Made by a program: the position numbers and the translations under genes. From positions 9,176,601 through 9,240,600 of the forward strand of contig CM055108.1 in the NCBI GenBank assembly GCA_029204225.1: 64,000 nt of DNA, read 5' to 3'. A model generated the notes under the pieces. It did not search any database. It saw only the letters and a program-made list of their open reading frames with translations, and was not told the origin of the DNA. This document shows, in pieces, positions 34,780-47,459 of this stretch. Source of the stretch: Diphasiastrum complanatum (taxonomy: Eukaryota; Streptophyta; Lycopodiopsida; Lycopodiales; Lycopodiaceae). The stretch's first letter is position 1; each line of letters starts with the position of its first letter.

Positions 34780-36475
34780 ACGTATATTGAATATTGTAAA
34801 GAGTACTCGGATCCAAATATTATTGATTTCCATTAATTTCAGGCAACTTTAACGAAGTAATGGGCTGGCTTGGTCAAAAGGGAAGTAGCCTAACATTTAC
34901 TTGTGTCAAGAGAATTTTTGGTGCCTTCACTGATGGAATTTTTTGAATGTCCGAGAAAAAATCCAAGGGAGGAAGAAAATGAGACACCTGAATAGGTAAA
35001 TGTGATAGTGTTGTGTAATTTGGATTGGTTAATAATCCTTGTATAGAAATTGCATAGCAATGGTTGCTTGAATTCATAAAGTTGAATTTATTCTTGAATA
35101 TCTATAGGACCATGAGTTGACCCTATTTGAAAATTGTGATATGGAACGAGAATAGACACTGGGTTTACATTTGTACTGTAAAGAACCTTATTCCTAAGAG
35201 TTGTAACTCTCAGATGATAGAAATTCAGGATGATAGTACCAACCAAAGTGGTTGTTTTATGTGACGGAAATACCGTGTGCAGATTCTTGTTAAATCACAA
35301 TTTTGTAAATGGATTATTGCGATCCATTAGGGACAATATGGAGGTACTTCGATATTTGGTGGAATAGATATTTGCATATTTGGTATTGGAAATCCAGATG
35401 GAGTTTTGAGATCTTTGGATTATTAGATAATGCAGTTAGTGATTTTCTTGAAGGAACTACATTCTTTGTACCATTTTAAATATAGATAATGAATATCTAT
35501 TGGTATACTTTAGCTATATTGAGTTTTTTTCTTTTGGTTTTGAAGAATAAACTTAGGTCATTTCGACTATATATGAACGAGGTTTCTCGTCCATACTGGG
35601 GTCAATGCCTAGTGGTATTCTAAGATGATATTGTCGTCTACTATGAAAACTTAAGAAAATGGAGAATTCAATAGTTGGAGGTATCTTTCTAGAAAATGGT
35701 TGAAGATTGGACCCTATATTGGATATAGGATGGTAAGATAGTTTTTTAAATTTTCTGATGGTCGAATCTAAAAGCAAAGGACTTTCTTGGAGAGAAAACT
35801 GGTGGTACGGGACATCAGTGATTTCAAAGCGGAAATTCTTGTGTGAGAATGATCTGTAGGCCGGTGGTTAGTATTTACATTAACAGTAATGCTAACAGTT
35901 GAAACCATTGGTTAAACTTGTTTAAAGTATTTGGAGAGGTTATGAGATATAGATTTGGATCCCTAAATGGTATCTCATAAATTCCAAATCAACCCTTAAA
36001 AGCTATTTCTCTTTTAATTTTAAACCTCTACTTTTTGAAAATTTCTTATATACGAGAGAATTGGATTGAGATTCATATAATTCCTTCCAATGTAGAACTA
36101 GGTTCTGAAGGATTGTTTAAGTTATATGAATTCATGCTTCCATTTCAGGTTTGTGAATATAACTTAGAATCAATTAATGTTTCAATTGATTAAGTGGAAT
36201 TTAGACTTCCTGAGCCCAAATGATTATCTCTATTTGATAGTTGATTATTGAGAGTAATGTTTCTATCACTCGGGATAAGATAATTTATGATTTTAAGGAA
36301 AAAGTCTGGATTGTAATAGTATTTGATACTCATTACTAACTTTTTCAAATTTTTAGTATCTTATACGTTGTCTCCTAGGAACTTTGTAATCCAAATTGTG
36401 AAATTTCTTTTAAAAGGGAGAGAAGAAAATGATAGGAATCAGACTTTCATGGGATCAACCAGTTGCATAGATTTC
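34780..36475 (+). repeat. Long diverged module, copy B
   Basis: Second copy of the module, offset about 3.34-3.45 kb from copy A. The steady order of matches with small length differences argues for a segmental duplication followed by decay, not chance AT-richness. Confidence 0.65.
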
Positions 36476-37549
36476 TTTTGTGGAATCCCGTTTGTGTGCA
36501 ATGGTGGAACTACCCAAAGGAATAGAGGAAATCTCTAGTAATTGTTTTGAATAATCTGGAATTTTGGGAGTTTTTGAGCTGTGAGATATTCATAAATATT
36601 GGAAGTAATGGTAAAGATTAAATTAGGTTCATTGATTGGCTACCAAGTACCATTTAGTTATGAATTGGATCAGTGGAATAAAGTTTTAATCTGAATCTTT
36701 TTTCCAAAGATATCTATATAAGTCAGCCTAATCTTAGTTGATGCACTAAGATCTGAAGTGGGTTGATTGGTTGAAGGAATTTTGTGAATAAAAGTATGAT
36801 GGTTGGAAAACTTGTGTTGTGAAATTATTCACTTCAGAGATTTTCCAGATATGTTATTTACTCAAGAGAAATAGAATCTTCTGTAGCTGAGTTACAAGAT
36901 TCTCAATGAGTTATGCGAGTTACATATGTAGATTTTGGAGAAATTTGCCAGTTAATGACATATGGGTTTATGTACTGGGTCATAGTGAGATTATTCTCAT
37001 ATGTGCACGATTAATCTTGTTTGGATCTACTATGTATTCCTGGTTACAATTGTTTTGATAGATCTATAGGTTAACCTAAAAGTGATTTGGATATGGGTCT
37101 AAATGTGGTGTTGTACATGTATAGTTAAGATCTGCATCTAGTCATTTAAGATTTCTAAATCATGAGAAATTAACTTGAGTAGTTGATTTACTCATGTGAA
37201 AGTTAATTGGTAAGACAGAGAGTTTGAAGAGCATTCACCAGAAACTGTTTGTTTTGTGTGTATTGCTTGTAAGACACATAATTTATGAGTCATTTGGATT
37301 CATTAGGGAATTGTGTGCATAGGATACTAAATTCTTGGATGAGTATTTCTTACTTTAGAAATAAACTTGATTTATTAGTGAAAGTATCCTTGTGAGCTCA
37401 ATTGGATACCGCATTCTAATGGTGCCAAGAATGGTAAACTGAATTTTGGGAATTCAACAGAACTTTGTAATCTCTAGATGTTCTTCTAGGAGATTGTATA
37501 AAGTTTATATTGTTAAAGATGAATGTTATAATAGTCTTTAATTACTTGG
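36476..37549. other. Non-coding stretch before the unknown open frame
   Basis: AT-rich leader-like DNA. Composition changes sharply near 37660, where GC-richer coding-like DNA begins. No other signal seen. Confidence 0.5.
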
Positions 37550-40500
37550 ATGATTGTAGAATTTGGAACCCATAATCTGATTAAGAATCGGTTTGTAAAA
37601 TTATTCTTGGAATCCAGTGATTTTCCTTGTGAAAACCCCTCTAACACTTTGATCCAACCATGGCTACAGACAACCGTACCCCTCCTTGAAGCAATGGGTT
37701 TTTACTCGGTGCTCTTCCATTCTGAGATTAACATGGGCCTCGCCCTTCACGCTTACGCCACCTGGGATGAGGACAAAGCTCGTTTCCACTTCCTGTACCA
37801 AGGTACTACGTACAAGGTTAAGATTAACGTCGACTCGATGATCACCGTTGGCATTATGTCCGATGATTGTCAACCCATCTCCCATCGCCACGCCAAAGCT
37901 CTGATCAAACCCTTCGTCACCCAAACCACACCAGAAATTCCCATCCAGACTAACAATGGTTACCTGATAGAAGCTATCATGGAACCCATCATCCAAGCAG
38001 TTGCGCATCTGTTGAATAACTTTCTGATTATTTCAACATTTCGCAAGGACAAAATCTAGTCTACGATGTTGAGTCAGATAGTGGAATCCTTTTTGGAATT
38101 CCCTAACCCCTCCGTTGTGTCATATGATTGGCATAGCTTCTTTATTCGAGAACTAACAAACTCCATCAAACCCAACAACCGTGAGCGAATCGTAGTAGGC
38201 CCCCTGTTGTGTAACTTTGCTTGCACATTTCTCGAGGCAAAAGTGCGTGGTTTCCAACGCTCATCCCTCCTATCTACCCTTGTGCCACATACTAACCTTT
38301 ACCCACCATCTCAAGCATCTACCTCCTCCCAACCTGCAGTCATTAACACAACGGCCAGCAAACGAATGTGTGGCACTGCCTCTACTTCCACATTTGCACC
38401 TGTCACCCAAAGACGTGTCTTCACTGCCGCACTAACCACTCCATCAACCACCGCCACTTCGTCTTCCGTGCAACCCCCCACTCCAGTTTCTGTTGTCGCT
38501 ACCTCTCTTCTTATTCCATCCACATCTGTTTCTGTCTCCATCCCCGTTTCTTCTGTTGATATCACTCCTACTTCTCTTCCAGTGTCCGCTGCTCCATCCA
38601 TCACCATCGCATCCTCCATTACTCCTGCCATGACCGTTGCTCCTCTCACATTCAACCCTTCTGATTCACAATTGTCCCCCGACACTCTGGCATGGACTCA
38701 AGTTATCAATTTTTCACCTCCACGCCAGACACTTTCCGCTCCATCCTCACCTTCTTCCATACTCCACACCACCCTTTAGTTCCCCACTGTTCCTCCCATC
38801 CTCTCGTTCGGACAAACTGTCCTCGCCTCTGTTTCCACAGTTGTTTCTCACACCCCACCCGCTTCACCAAAGGTTGCCGAGGGCAGCCAACCGCTGCCTG
38901 ATGACGCATTTGTACAAATAGTTTATGTAGCATCACCAGCTTGGGTTGACCCTACCGCCCCAAATGGCATCAGGATAAATGAAAACCTGATCGAGGACAA
39001 TGACGACGGAATTCCACAAGTTGTCGGGGCCGATACAACACAAGCCCCTTCCAGTGCCAGTGTACCAGTTGCTCTCATGGATCTAACGACGGTGTACCAA
39101 ACCCTAGGAAAATACATCCTGGATGCGGTAGCAACCAAAGCTATTCTGGAAAGCAGGATACTACAGTTGGCAACAAATAATATACAAATGTGAGCAGACC
39201 TCACCAAGCTGCAGCAAGAGCTGATTCTAGCTCAGCAACACAAAAAAGTAGGGCACCAGGAGATTGCCAAGTTACAATAGAAGGAGGAGGGCCTAAACAA
39301 ATATATACAAAGCCTCTCCAAAGTGCTGACGGAGGCCTCCACAAAGGTGCAAGAGCTTCAAACTGAAGCATCCCAACGGCTTGCCCCCATCCAGGCGCAA
39401 CTTGGAAGCAGAGAACACGTGCGGGGACGGAGGTTAAAGCCTTACAAGATGAGAAGCTTGTCTGGTTAGCTCAATTTGCACCGGACACAAGGCCGCTTTC
39501 CCAATCAGAGATGAATCTTCTACGACATTAGGTGCAAATTTATATCCAAACTCTAAACAACTACCAGACGGAATTCAATAAGTATCGGACAAGCGCAATG
39601 CAAGAGCTCGCCCAAGCCAAGCAAGCCCTCAAGGCATGCCATAAATACATGGAAATAAAGGCCCAGCCCTCTCCCGTGGTAATTCCACCGCCACCTAATT
39701 TTGATGCTGCACAGGCTAGTACTAGCCAAGACCAGAGCCAGCAGGCAGCAAGGGAATTTCAACCATATCAAGGGTCCAAAGGCCAGGACCAAGGGGCAGA
39801 CAGATGCGGCCATTGAGACGCGCGACCAGAGCCAAGGCGCAACCACCAACAAGGGCCCAGCAACATCATCCAGAGGGTCACGAACGATATCTGCCAATCA
39901 GGCCTTCTGAAGACCGTAATCCATGGAGGAGAACATCAATGAATTTTTATCGAAATATCCTCACAAGTCATCAAGAGACGGCTGGCAGTTATCGTTCTCA
40001 GCTCAGACCATCAAGGGAAAAGAACTACAGGCCTTTTCCGCCCTCCAACCACAACCGGAGTGGCGACAACAGTTATTTGAGAGAGACCCTGCGGCCATCA
40101 GGGCTTATATGACGAGTCTGCAACAGTTACGGGTGAACGCGCATTTCCTGCCATGTCCAAGAAGATTCAAATGAGAGGAATGCGGCACTCTTCTAGACCA
40201 GATCACACTCAATGATTTTAACTGGCCAATCATCAAATTCGAGTATGGGTGGACAATGGACATAGACGCCAAAAGGGCTCTCTCCGCATTCGCCAGCCAC
40301 TACATCAATTGCCCCGATCCCACAGTCCCCGCAGCAGCCACTTACACCCGGGACTTGGAATATTTAATGGGCATTCAAACAAAATGGGATGATTTCCTTC
40401 CCTCCATATTCTTTGATCCAAATAAGGCGCTCGCTTCCGACAAAGTTGAAGACCAGCCGCCAATCGCTGGCGTATATTACCGAGCTGCATTCCTTGGTGA

Positions 40501-40732
40501 TTTACTAGACGAAACGATTCCAAGCATGGGTGGATCAGGAATGGTTGACAGGAGTTCACAAGTCCTTCCACACGCCAAAGGACTCAAAGAAACTGGACCA
40601 TTTCAACTTCATGGAAGACGTTATAGGATATCTCATCCACCAGAGGCGGTCCAAGAGAACGCTCTACTAAACCGGCAGAGTGCCGAGGGACCGACACTAC
40701 TTCAGGTCGTGGGTCCACTTAATAAGATTTAA
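37550..40732 (+). pseudogene. Large broken gene of unknown function (about 1,060 codons)
   Basis: From ATG at 37550 one frame runs to about 39425, broken by TAG 38057, TAG 38777, TGA 39191 and TAG 39278. A frame change leads to a second frame (to 39816) with TAG 39529. A further change leads to a third frame, 39923-40732, with TGA 40172. Visible parts in order: an N-terminal globular region with WLQTTVPLLEAMGFYSVLF and LHAYATWDEDKARFHF; a long Ser/Thr/Pro-rich segment (38290-38780); a coiled-coil-like Leu/Gln/Lys region (39060-39410 and 39540-39660); a Gln/Ser-rich link; and a C-terminal region with EWRQQLFERDPAAIRAYMTS and FEYGWTMDIDAKRALSAFA. The N-terminal region faintly recalls ORF1 proteins of Athila-type elements. 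No protease, RT or integrase motif. Family unknown. Confidence 0.6.
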
Positions 40733-40739
40733 CAAGGGT

Positions 40740-41265
40740 TAATTATCTTTCAGGATAGTTATGTCTAGTTAAGTTAGGGGATTGCCTATAAGTAGGCAAG
40801 AGACATTATCCTGAGGATCTTTTGGCTTTTTTTCAAATGAGAGAGCTTAGCATCCTATTTGTGAATGTGAGCCTTGGGAATAGAGCTTTCTAGGTATCAT
40901 GTGCCCAATCCACATGAATCCATCTCCATTTTTATTGATTTGCTTCCATCCCTTCGATTCTATGGATGGTTCCTTGGAGATCTTTATGTGATTTGTGTTT
41001 TCATGGCTATATCAACATGAATGCTATGTTGTTATCTTGATCTTAGCTTTAGTTTTATTACTATGGCTATTTGATTGGGTTTGGCACATGACAGATGAGG
41101 AAGGTGTGAATCCTCTGAAACCAAGCGTTGGCAAATTGCTTCAAGCCATAAAGTGTCTTATGGTATTTACATGCATGATTTCTCTTACCGTTGAGCATGT
41201 AACCCTTGGGTTGTATCATGTAAATATCTTATTCGATTACTCCATTCATATAGGTTGTTTATAAA
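40740..41265 (+). repeat. Promoter-bearing LTR-like region
   Basis: GCCTATAAGTAGGC near 40787 is a TATA-type motif of the kind found in LTR U3 regions, followed by AT-rich R/U5-like DNA. It directly follows the large broken frame, as a 3' LTR would. A matching 5' copy was not established. Confidence 0.4.
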
Positions 41266-41269
41266 TCAA

Positions 41270-41530
41270 GTTGATGTACCTCAAGACTGGCTGCCACAAC
41301 ATATGACATGAGAGTTTTGATTGAAGAATGCTTGAATGTAGGACTAAAAGTTTCATTGTAGTCGATGTTTAAGATTTGAGAAAATCATCTTGCTACTGGT
41401 GAGTTTTCCTGCGATCGATAATCTCGTCAACTTTGTATTTGATCTTGAAGATCCATTTGCAATCAATTAGATTTTTGCTAGCAGGCAATTAAACAATTGA
41501 CCATGTATGGTTCTTGATTAGAGAGGTATA
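41270..41530 (-). pseudogene. Ty1/copia reverse transcriptase N-terminal relic
   Basis: On the minus strand, IDCKWIFKIKYKVDEIIDR matches the conserved start of copia RT, and in a shifted frame DYNETFSP and IKTLMSYVVAA follow. At least one frame change and a stop lie between. The rest of pol is absent. Confidence 0.75.
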
Positions 41531-41734
41531 CTCTCTATCCACACAACTAGAGGACCTCTGCAACACCTAGACATTTCATCATAATAACATATCATAGAAA
41601 GAATATATGGTGGAATATAAAATTGATATTTTTTATTATTTTATCGACCAACTCTAAGGCCTCAAGAATTTTAACTTTTGTTAGTAATCTTTCTAGGCAA
41701 AGTGGGCCCTCCAAACCGGTTTCACATAATTTTA

Positions 41735-41990
41735 GCACCCTGACGCGCTAGGGTTCGCCAGCCCGAGGCTGGCCAAAAAGGCACAGGCGGGTGCCAGGAC
41801 GGGCGTGCCAGCACCCAAATGGCACCGGACAGGCCCAGGGGGCACCGAGCAACGCCCAGGTGGGTGAGGTCGGGCAGACAGCGCCCAGGTGGCGCCGAGT
41901 AGGGGCACCACTGCCAGGTGGCGCCGGGCAGGTCCAGGTCCAGGTGGCACCGGGAACCGGGCAGGTGGCACTGGGCAGCTTCACACCCAC
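41735..41990. repeat. GC-rich island of degenerate CAGGTGGCRCCG units
   Basis: About 250 bp far richer in GC than the flanks. GGTGGCGCCG, GGTGGCACCG and close variants recur every 20-60 bp, often as CCCAGGTGG. Long open frames here come from composition and repeats. Nature unknown. Confidence 0.7.
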
Positions 41991-42069
41991 ATGCACACAT
42001 GTGAGTAAGCAGGTGGGTTCAGTTATATATAGGTACTGGTTTATCTCTGAGATTTGCTTATGGGATAAA

Positions 42070-42097
42070 CCCTGGTGCCCGACACGTGGCACCAGGG
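42070..42097. repeat. Perfect 10 bp inverted repeat (hairpin) with CACGTG-like loop
   Basis: CCCTGGTGCC at 42070-42079 pairs with GGCACCAGGG at 42088-42097 around an 8-base loop CGACACGT. Confidence 0.85.
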
Positions 42098-42099
42098 CA

Positions 42100-45055
42100 A
42101 CCAGTTCAAAAAACAAAGAGAACAAAACTCCCTGCCTGGCCTTGTGAGACAATATCATCAAGTAAATTTCTTTGCATTATGGACTCTAGTTGAATATTTG
42201 TATGTCATATATCAAAGCTCTCAATGTAGAAAAAAAGTTACTGGACCTATTCTCTCGCTAAATGGTTTTTTTCTTTTGCAAGATTTGAGAATAACTTGCT
42301 CTTTATTGTAGATTGCAATGACGACTCAAATTTGAGATGCTTTAGGAGAATATTTTTGTTTATTTTTTTTGCAAATAAAATTTAATGTTATGACATTTTC
42401 AAGTTGGAAATCTTTTCTTGGAAAAATTAATTATTTCATGTCTTTAAAATGTCAATATGAGTTCAATTTTGATGTCGACCTTATTAAGACATCCAGGTGA
42501 AAATTGCAATTTTTTGGCCTTGGTTACATATTGCACTTTAGAATCTAAAATATGTGAAATATAATTGGTGTTTTAGATGAATAGAATATTTGATTAATTC
42601 TGGCAATCAAATTTATCCTAATAGCATAAAGAACTAGCTATAAATCATGCAAGTACTGCCATGATGAATCTAATAAGTCAATACATTTGTACAAAATTTA
42701 GATAAAAAATTGTTACTTTATATGGGGACGAAGAAAAATAAAAAATAAACATTTTAAAGGTGAAGTATTAGATTTTACTTTGATTTTTTATTTAATTAAT
42801 TGAATGTCAACCCATAAAATCCAAGCAAAAGAATATATAAGTATTTACTTATATTAAATAGAAACCATATTGACAATATATAACTGGAAAGTCAATGAAT
42901 ATAATGATTGTATGCAACTAAATTGCGCACACTTTTTGTTGTAGGCAATATAAAGTTCACTAAGTTGTACTATATGTTTGATGCAATTTATCATGAGATT
43001 GTAATTACTTGTTTCCTGAAAATTGAAGCTTTTGAATTTTTCACGAATCTAATATCATCACTTAATACATAAAACTGATAAGATAGAGAATGAGAACCAA
43101 TTTCATAAACCAATCACAAACATCAAATACAAAGAAATATAAATTGTGACAATTACTTGCAATTGTGGTATTAATATTGTTTAAACAGACCATAATTATT
43201 AGAGCGAGGATTTTTGTGACATTGATGGATTTTTTTCTCAACTCTTTGCCAAATATGAAGTTTGACATGTTGCAAAAGGTGTTGGGACACGGACTGCAAG
43301 GAATGGTTCAACCTAAACACTCTCCATCATGGTAGACGAGTGCTTAAGTATCCCATCATCATTGTAAAACCAAAGACAAGCTTTTGGATGAGTTCCTTTG
43401 ACATGTGTACATTATTTTGTGGTCGGTGAAGTTAAAGATATTCCCCCTATATATCTCTACTTTTTTCTATTCAATCATATTACCTTCTCATCTCTAATTT
43501 TGCTAGCTTCTTATTTGAAAATATTTTTAGCATATGCAATTATATTCTTCTGAATCTTATTTTCATTGTTTTCGTTATTTATATTATTAGATTCTTCTCT
43601 TTGTGCCATGTTGGCAAGGTGTTTCTACTTTTCATTTTTCCAATTGCAAATGAAAATATTCTAGTATTCACAAAAATGATTTTCCATTTGTGTTCTAAGG
43701 TATACTTTTCGATAACATTCTATGTGACCACTGGTAGCTTTAGATAAAGTTTGATGTTTATAATATTTTATGTGATCACTTGCAATTTTACATGTCATCC
43801 ATCAAGTAGAAAGAAAGATAGAATTATACTTGATTTCCACTTGCAAGATTAAGATTTCCACTTGCAAGTTTAATATTTCATACTAGAAACTAACCTAAAT
43901 AGAGATTATTTGATTAAACCATATTCAATCTTGTTCACTCTTATTATACATATTGCTATTGGATAATTTGCAATCAAAATGTCAATCACGCATAGAAAAG
44001 GCCATAGAAAAAAAAAAACATATTTATAGTTTTTCTTTTAGATGAAATGGAGGTATAACTAAAATTTTGGAAAAAATAAATCATAATGATTGCATGTGTA
44101 GTGTATTGAAGTTATTATCACTAGAGAATATTATGATATTATTTTATATAAGTGAAATTACTATGATTTAGATGATATATTTACATATACTTTTTACTAT
44201 TAGGTTTACTACAATACACACAAACATGACATATTAAATAAATTTTATAGGTTAACCTTGAAATAAGAACATTTTAAGAAAAATGGTCACATCATTAGAT
44301 CAAATCCTCAATAGTTAAATTTAATATATTCACTTGTCTGCCACAATGAACTATTTTAGTAGTGTAAATCATTATGAGTTTGATGCATTTGTGTATTGTC
44401 TTGATATGATTCTCATATTCTCAATTACATATAAGCAATGAGATCTTCAATGGAAACTTATATAAAATGATAATGAGACAATAAAAAACAAAAAAAATTC
44501 CTCTAGAAAGAAAAACATCCAAAACTCATGATTTTGTGGACCTTATTATGTTGTGTATCATATCATAGTATCAATTTCTACCATGTGTTATACTAGATAG
44601 ATACACTCAAGTGGTATCCACGTTTTCTTTATGGAAACCATTTGAGATCCTAAAGATTACACCACTTGAGTTTAGAATAAAAATTTATGAGAGCGTAGTC
44701 TTATCATGTACGTCTGAGTAAAGTCTATGAAGCCACAAGCTCCTATAGGATTAGCATTAGAGAAACAAAACCAATAAATATGCTCCTTCCATAACATCTT
44801 AAAGGAATTATAGTTTTTGGTAAAATTATGATGAGAAAAGTTTAATGGCACAAACACTAAACTTGGATATTTGCAATGCAATATTCAAAATAATTTCAAA
44901 AAACAATGAAAATTCTATTAATTTAAAACTACAATCCATGAACTAAAATGTTTCAAGTCTCCTTTACATCAATTTTAATGTCATAAATGTCTTATTTCAA
45001 AATCCATTTGCCGCCTTATGCAATGAATACATTATTACATCATTTTACTAATAGA
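42100..45055. other. AT-rich intergenic, no supported gene
   Basis: No coding frame, RNA gene or element motif could be supported in this stretch. Direct words such as CACTTGCAAG recur near 43840 and 43860. Confidence 0.6.
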
Positions 45056-45057
45056 CT

Positions 45058-45145
45058 CAATAGGGTTGGCTTAGTTGGTTAGCTTGATATCCATGGTTTC
45101 CCTGCAATTGGTCCCAAGTTTGAGTCTCCCCCTGGAAACCAAAAT
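45058..45145 (+). mobile_element. tRNA-derived SINE copy
   Basis: GGTTGGCTTAGTTGGTTAGC gives an A-box-like start, and GGTCCCAAGTTTGAGTCTCC a B-box-like block, then CCCTGGAAACCAA. The same order is found on the minus strand at 20025-20115. Confidence 0.65.
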
Positions 45146-45496
45146 GCACTTTACTAATAGACAAAATTACGTTTATATCAAATCACAAATTGAGAAAGAA
45201 GATTAACTTCCCTTAAATGATTAACTAAATTGATAATAACACAATCTAAGAATGCATAGTTAATAACACTGTAAATGAGAAAATATTTATTAATAAGTAC
45301 TTAAAAGTATTCTAATTGAATATTTGCACAATTATCTTATGGAAGCTACAAAAACTGGTTAAGGTTTTAGGTCTCTAAACCATCATTTTTAATGGCATAA
45401 ATGTTTTCATTCAAAATACATTAAGCACTTTGTGCAATGAATGCATTATAACATCATATTATTTATAGACAAAATTATGTTTATATCAATAAACAT
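45146..45496. other. AT-rich, no feature seen
   Basis: No gene supported. A phrase with ACTAATAGACAAAATTA-GTTTATATCA occurs near 45152 and 45463, so part of this DNA may be duplicated around 310 bp apart. Confidence 0.4.
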
Positions 45497-47293
45497 TGTA
45501 CTCTGGTGTGTATGCAGGAGTGAACTGGTGTTCGATCCTCTGTTCTTCGCAAAATTTGGAGAATTCTTTGCTTTTGTATTCACCTCCGTTGTCAGATCTA
45601 AGGATCTGTATCCTTTTCAAGGTGTGTCACTCTACAAATGCCACGAACTTCTTGAAGGAATCAAACACTTCAGATTTCTTCTTCAAGTAGTCGATTGTGG
45701 TCATTCAGTTGTAATCATCTATGAATGTCAGAAAATACCTCGAACCTGAGAGTGAATCCATCTTCATCGGTCCACAGACATCAGAGTGGACGAGCTCAAG
45801 AACTTCCTTGGCTCTTCTTCCTTCATGCGTGAATGGATTCCGATGTTGCTTGCCTTTCTGACAGGCTTCGTAGAGCTCGGTTTCGGGCCTTGAAATCTTG
45901 AGATCTGTGACAATGTCTTTTCTGCTCATGTCATACAGGCTCCACAGGTTCAGATGATACATTCTCCAATGCCAGAGCTAATCTTCATTTTCTGATGCAT
46001 TTAATATGCTATCAGAGTTGCTGATTATTTTGGCCTAGTAGAGGTTTCTTTCTCTACATCCGACCGTCAGCAACTTGTTTGTCATCTTCTCGATCATGTG
46101 ACATGTGTTGTCGTCGAACAAAACTCGAATGCCAAGATTTGTCATCTTGGAGACAGATAGTAGATCTTTTCTGAGTGAGGGCACATAGAGTGCTCCTGGC
46201 AACTCTGCTTGGCCTGACAGTGTTTGCAATTGTAGAGTGCGGATGCCTTTGACATCGTGTCTGCTCCCATCACCTAGAATCACTACTCTGTTGTTTTTGA
46301 GTTCTCTGAAGTCAATCAAGATCTTTTTGTTGCAGGTGATGTGTGACGTTGCTCCCTAATCAATGACTACATCGTAGTCATGTTCAGTGTAGCTCGTTGA
46401 AGCTTCATCAAGTATCGTGAAGGTTTCATCACCTCTATCTGCATCCTTGGATGACTCTGCAACATTAGCTTTTTCAACTTTGTTCTTTCTTTTTGGGTTG
46501 AATCTGCAATCGTATGCAAAATGGCCCTTCTTCTTGCAGTGCATGAAAGGTATTTCTGGATTGAACCAGCATTTGTTGGCCGTATGGCCTGGTTTGTGCA
46601 GTGATCGCATGAAGAAGATTGTTGATGTGAAGACTTTCTCTTCTCGATTCTTGGCTTATTCTTGTTTTTCTTCTTTCCTTTTGTGAAGAGGGCCTTCTCT
46701 TGATCACTGCTTCCCTCTCCTTCGTCTCTCATCAGTCTCTCATCGGCGACAATACTGACTGCTTTGTCGAATGTCATATCTGATAGACTCAGTATAAGCA
46801 TTCTCAGCGGCTAATAGGACATCGATAGAGATTTCATGAAGTACATCAGTTGTTGTGGTGTTGGGACCTGGTGCTCTTGTCCTGATGCAACAAGTTGAGC
46901 GAAGATCGTTCTGATCTTCTCAACGTGTTGATCCAACTGGTCGTCATCCCATCGTATGGATTGCAGCTGACTGTGAAGGTGCATGACTGAAGCTGTAGTC
47001 CTCACTTCATACTTCTATTTCGATCTTTCCCATGCTACATGGCTATTTTCGTAGTCTTCAATCTGCATGAGTAGATTTTCATTTATGGACAAAACGATAA
47101 TTGCCATTGTGCGCTCATCTTTTCTAATCCATTCAGTTCTCTTCGGGTCTCCCTCTGGAGGCTGCACCTCTGAGAGTTCGATCACCGACCAGATGTCTTC
47201 GCCCTTCAAAAGTGTTTTGATCTTGATTTTTCAGATCTTGTAATTTGCGCCATTGAGACTGATTGCTACTCTTGTCTGGATTGTTGTAGCCAT
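45497..47293 (-). pseudogene. Ty1/copia gag, protease and partial integrase
   Basis: gag starts with ATG at 47293 (MATTIQTRVAISLNGANYKI, then a stop where Trp is expected). It continues with WSVIELSEVQPPEGD, a CCHC-type knuckle HCKKKGHFAYDC near 46540, the protease region (LGDGSRHDVKGIRTLQL), the pre-integrase domain (LYEACQKGKQHRNPF), and the integrase core with VHSDVCGPM and RSDNGGEY, both catalytic Asp residues intact. It stops near 45497 just before the catalytic Glu. Several frame changes and stops. RT and RNase H are absent. Confidence 0.9.
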
Positions 47294-47459
47294 ATTGTGT
47301 TGTCTAGCAAATCACTGCTTAAAAATCAGTGGTGATAACCTATGAGCTTGTTAGCTGATATTTTCGCACGAAAAATCGGGCTAATATTGAAGTTTAAGTT
47401 CGCAATAATTGAAAAAATCGGCATGTAAAACTTGGTTATTAGAGAAAAATCGACACAAA

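Noticed and set aside
38311-38685. Minus-strand open frame opposite the Ser/Thr/Pro-rich region
   Set aside because: Shadow of the plus-strand coding-like tract; low-complexity Val/Glu/Thr content.
41722-42161. Several overlapping long open frames in the GC-rich island
   Set aside because: Stop codons are rare there because of GC content and repeats; no domain, and all frames are open together.
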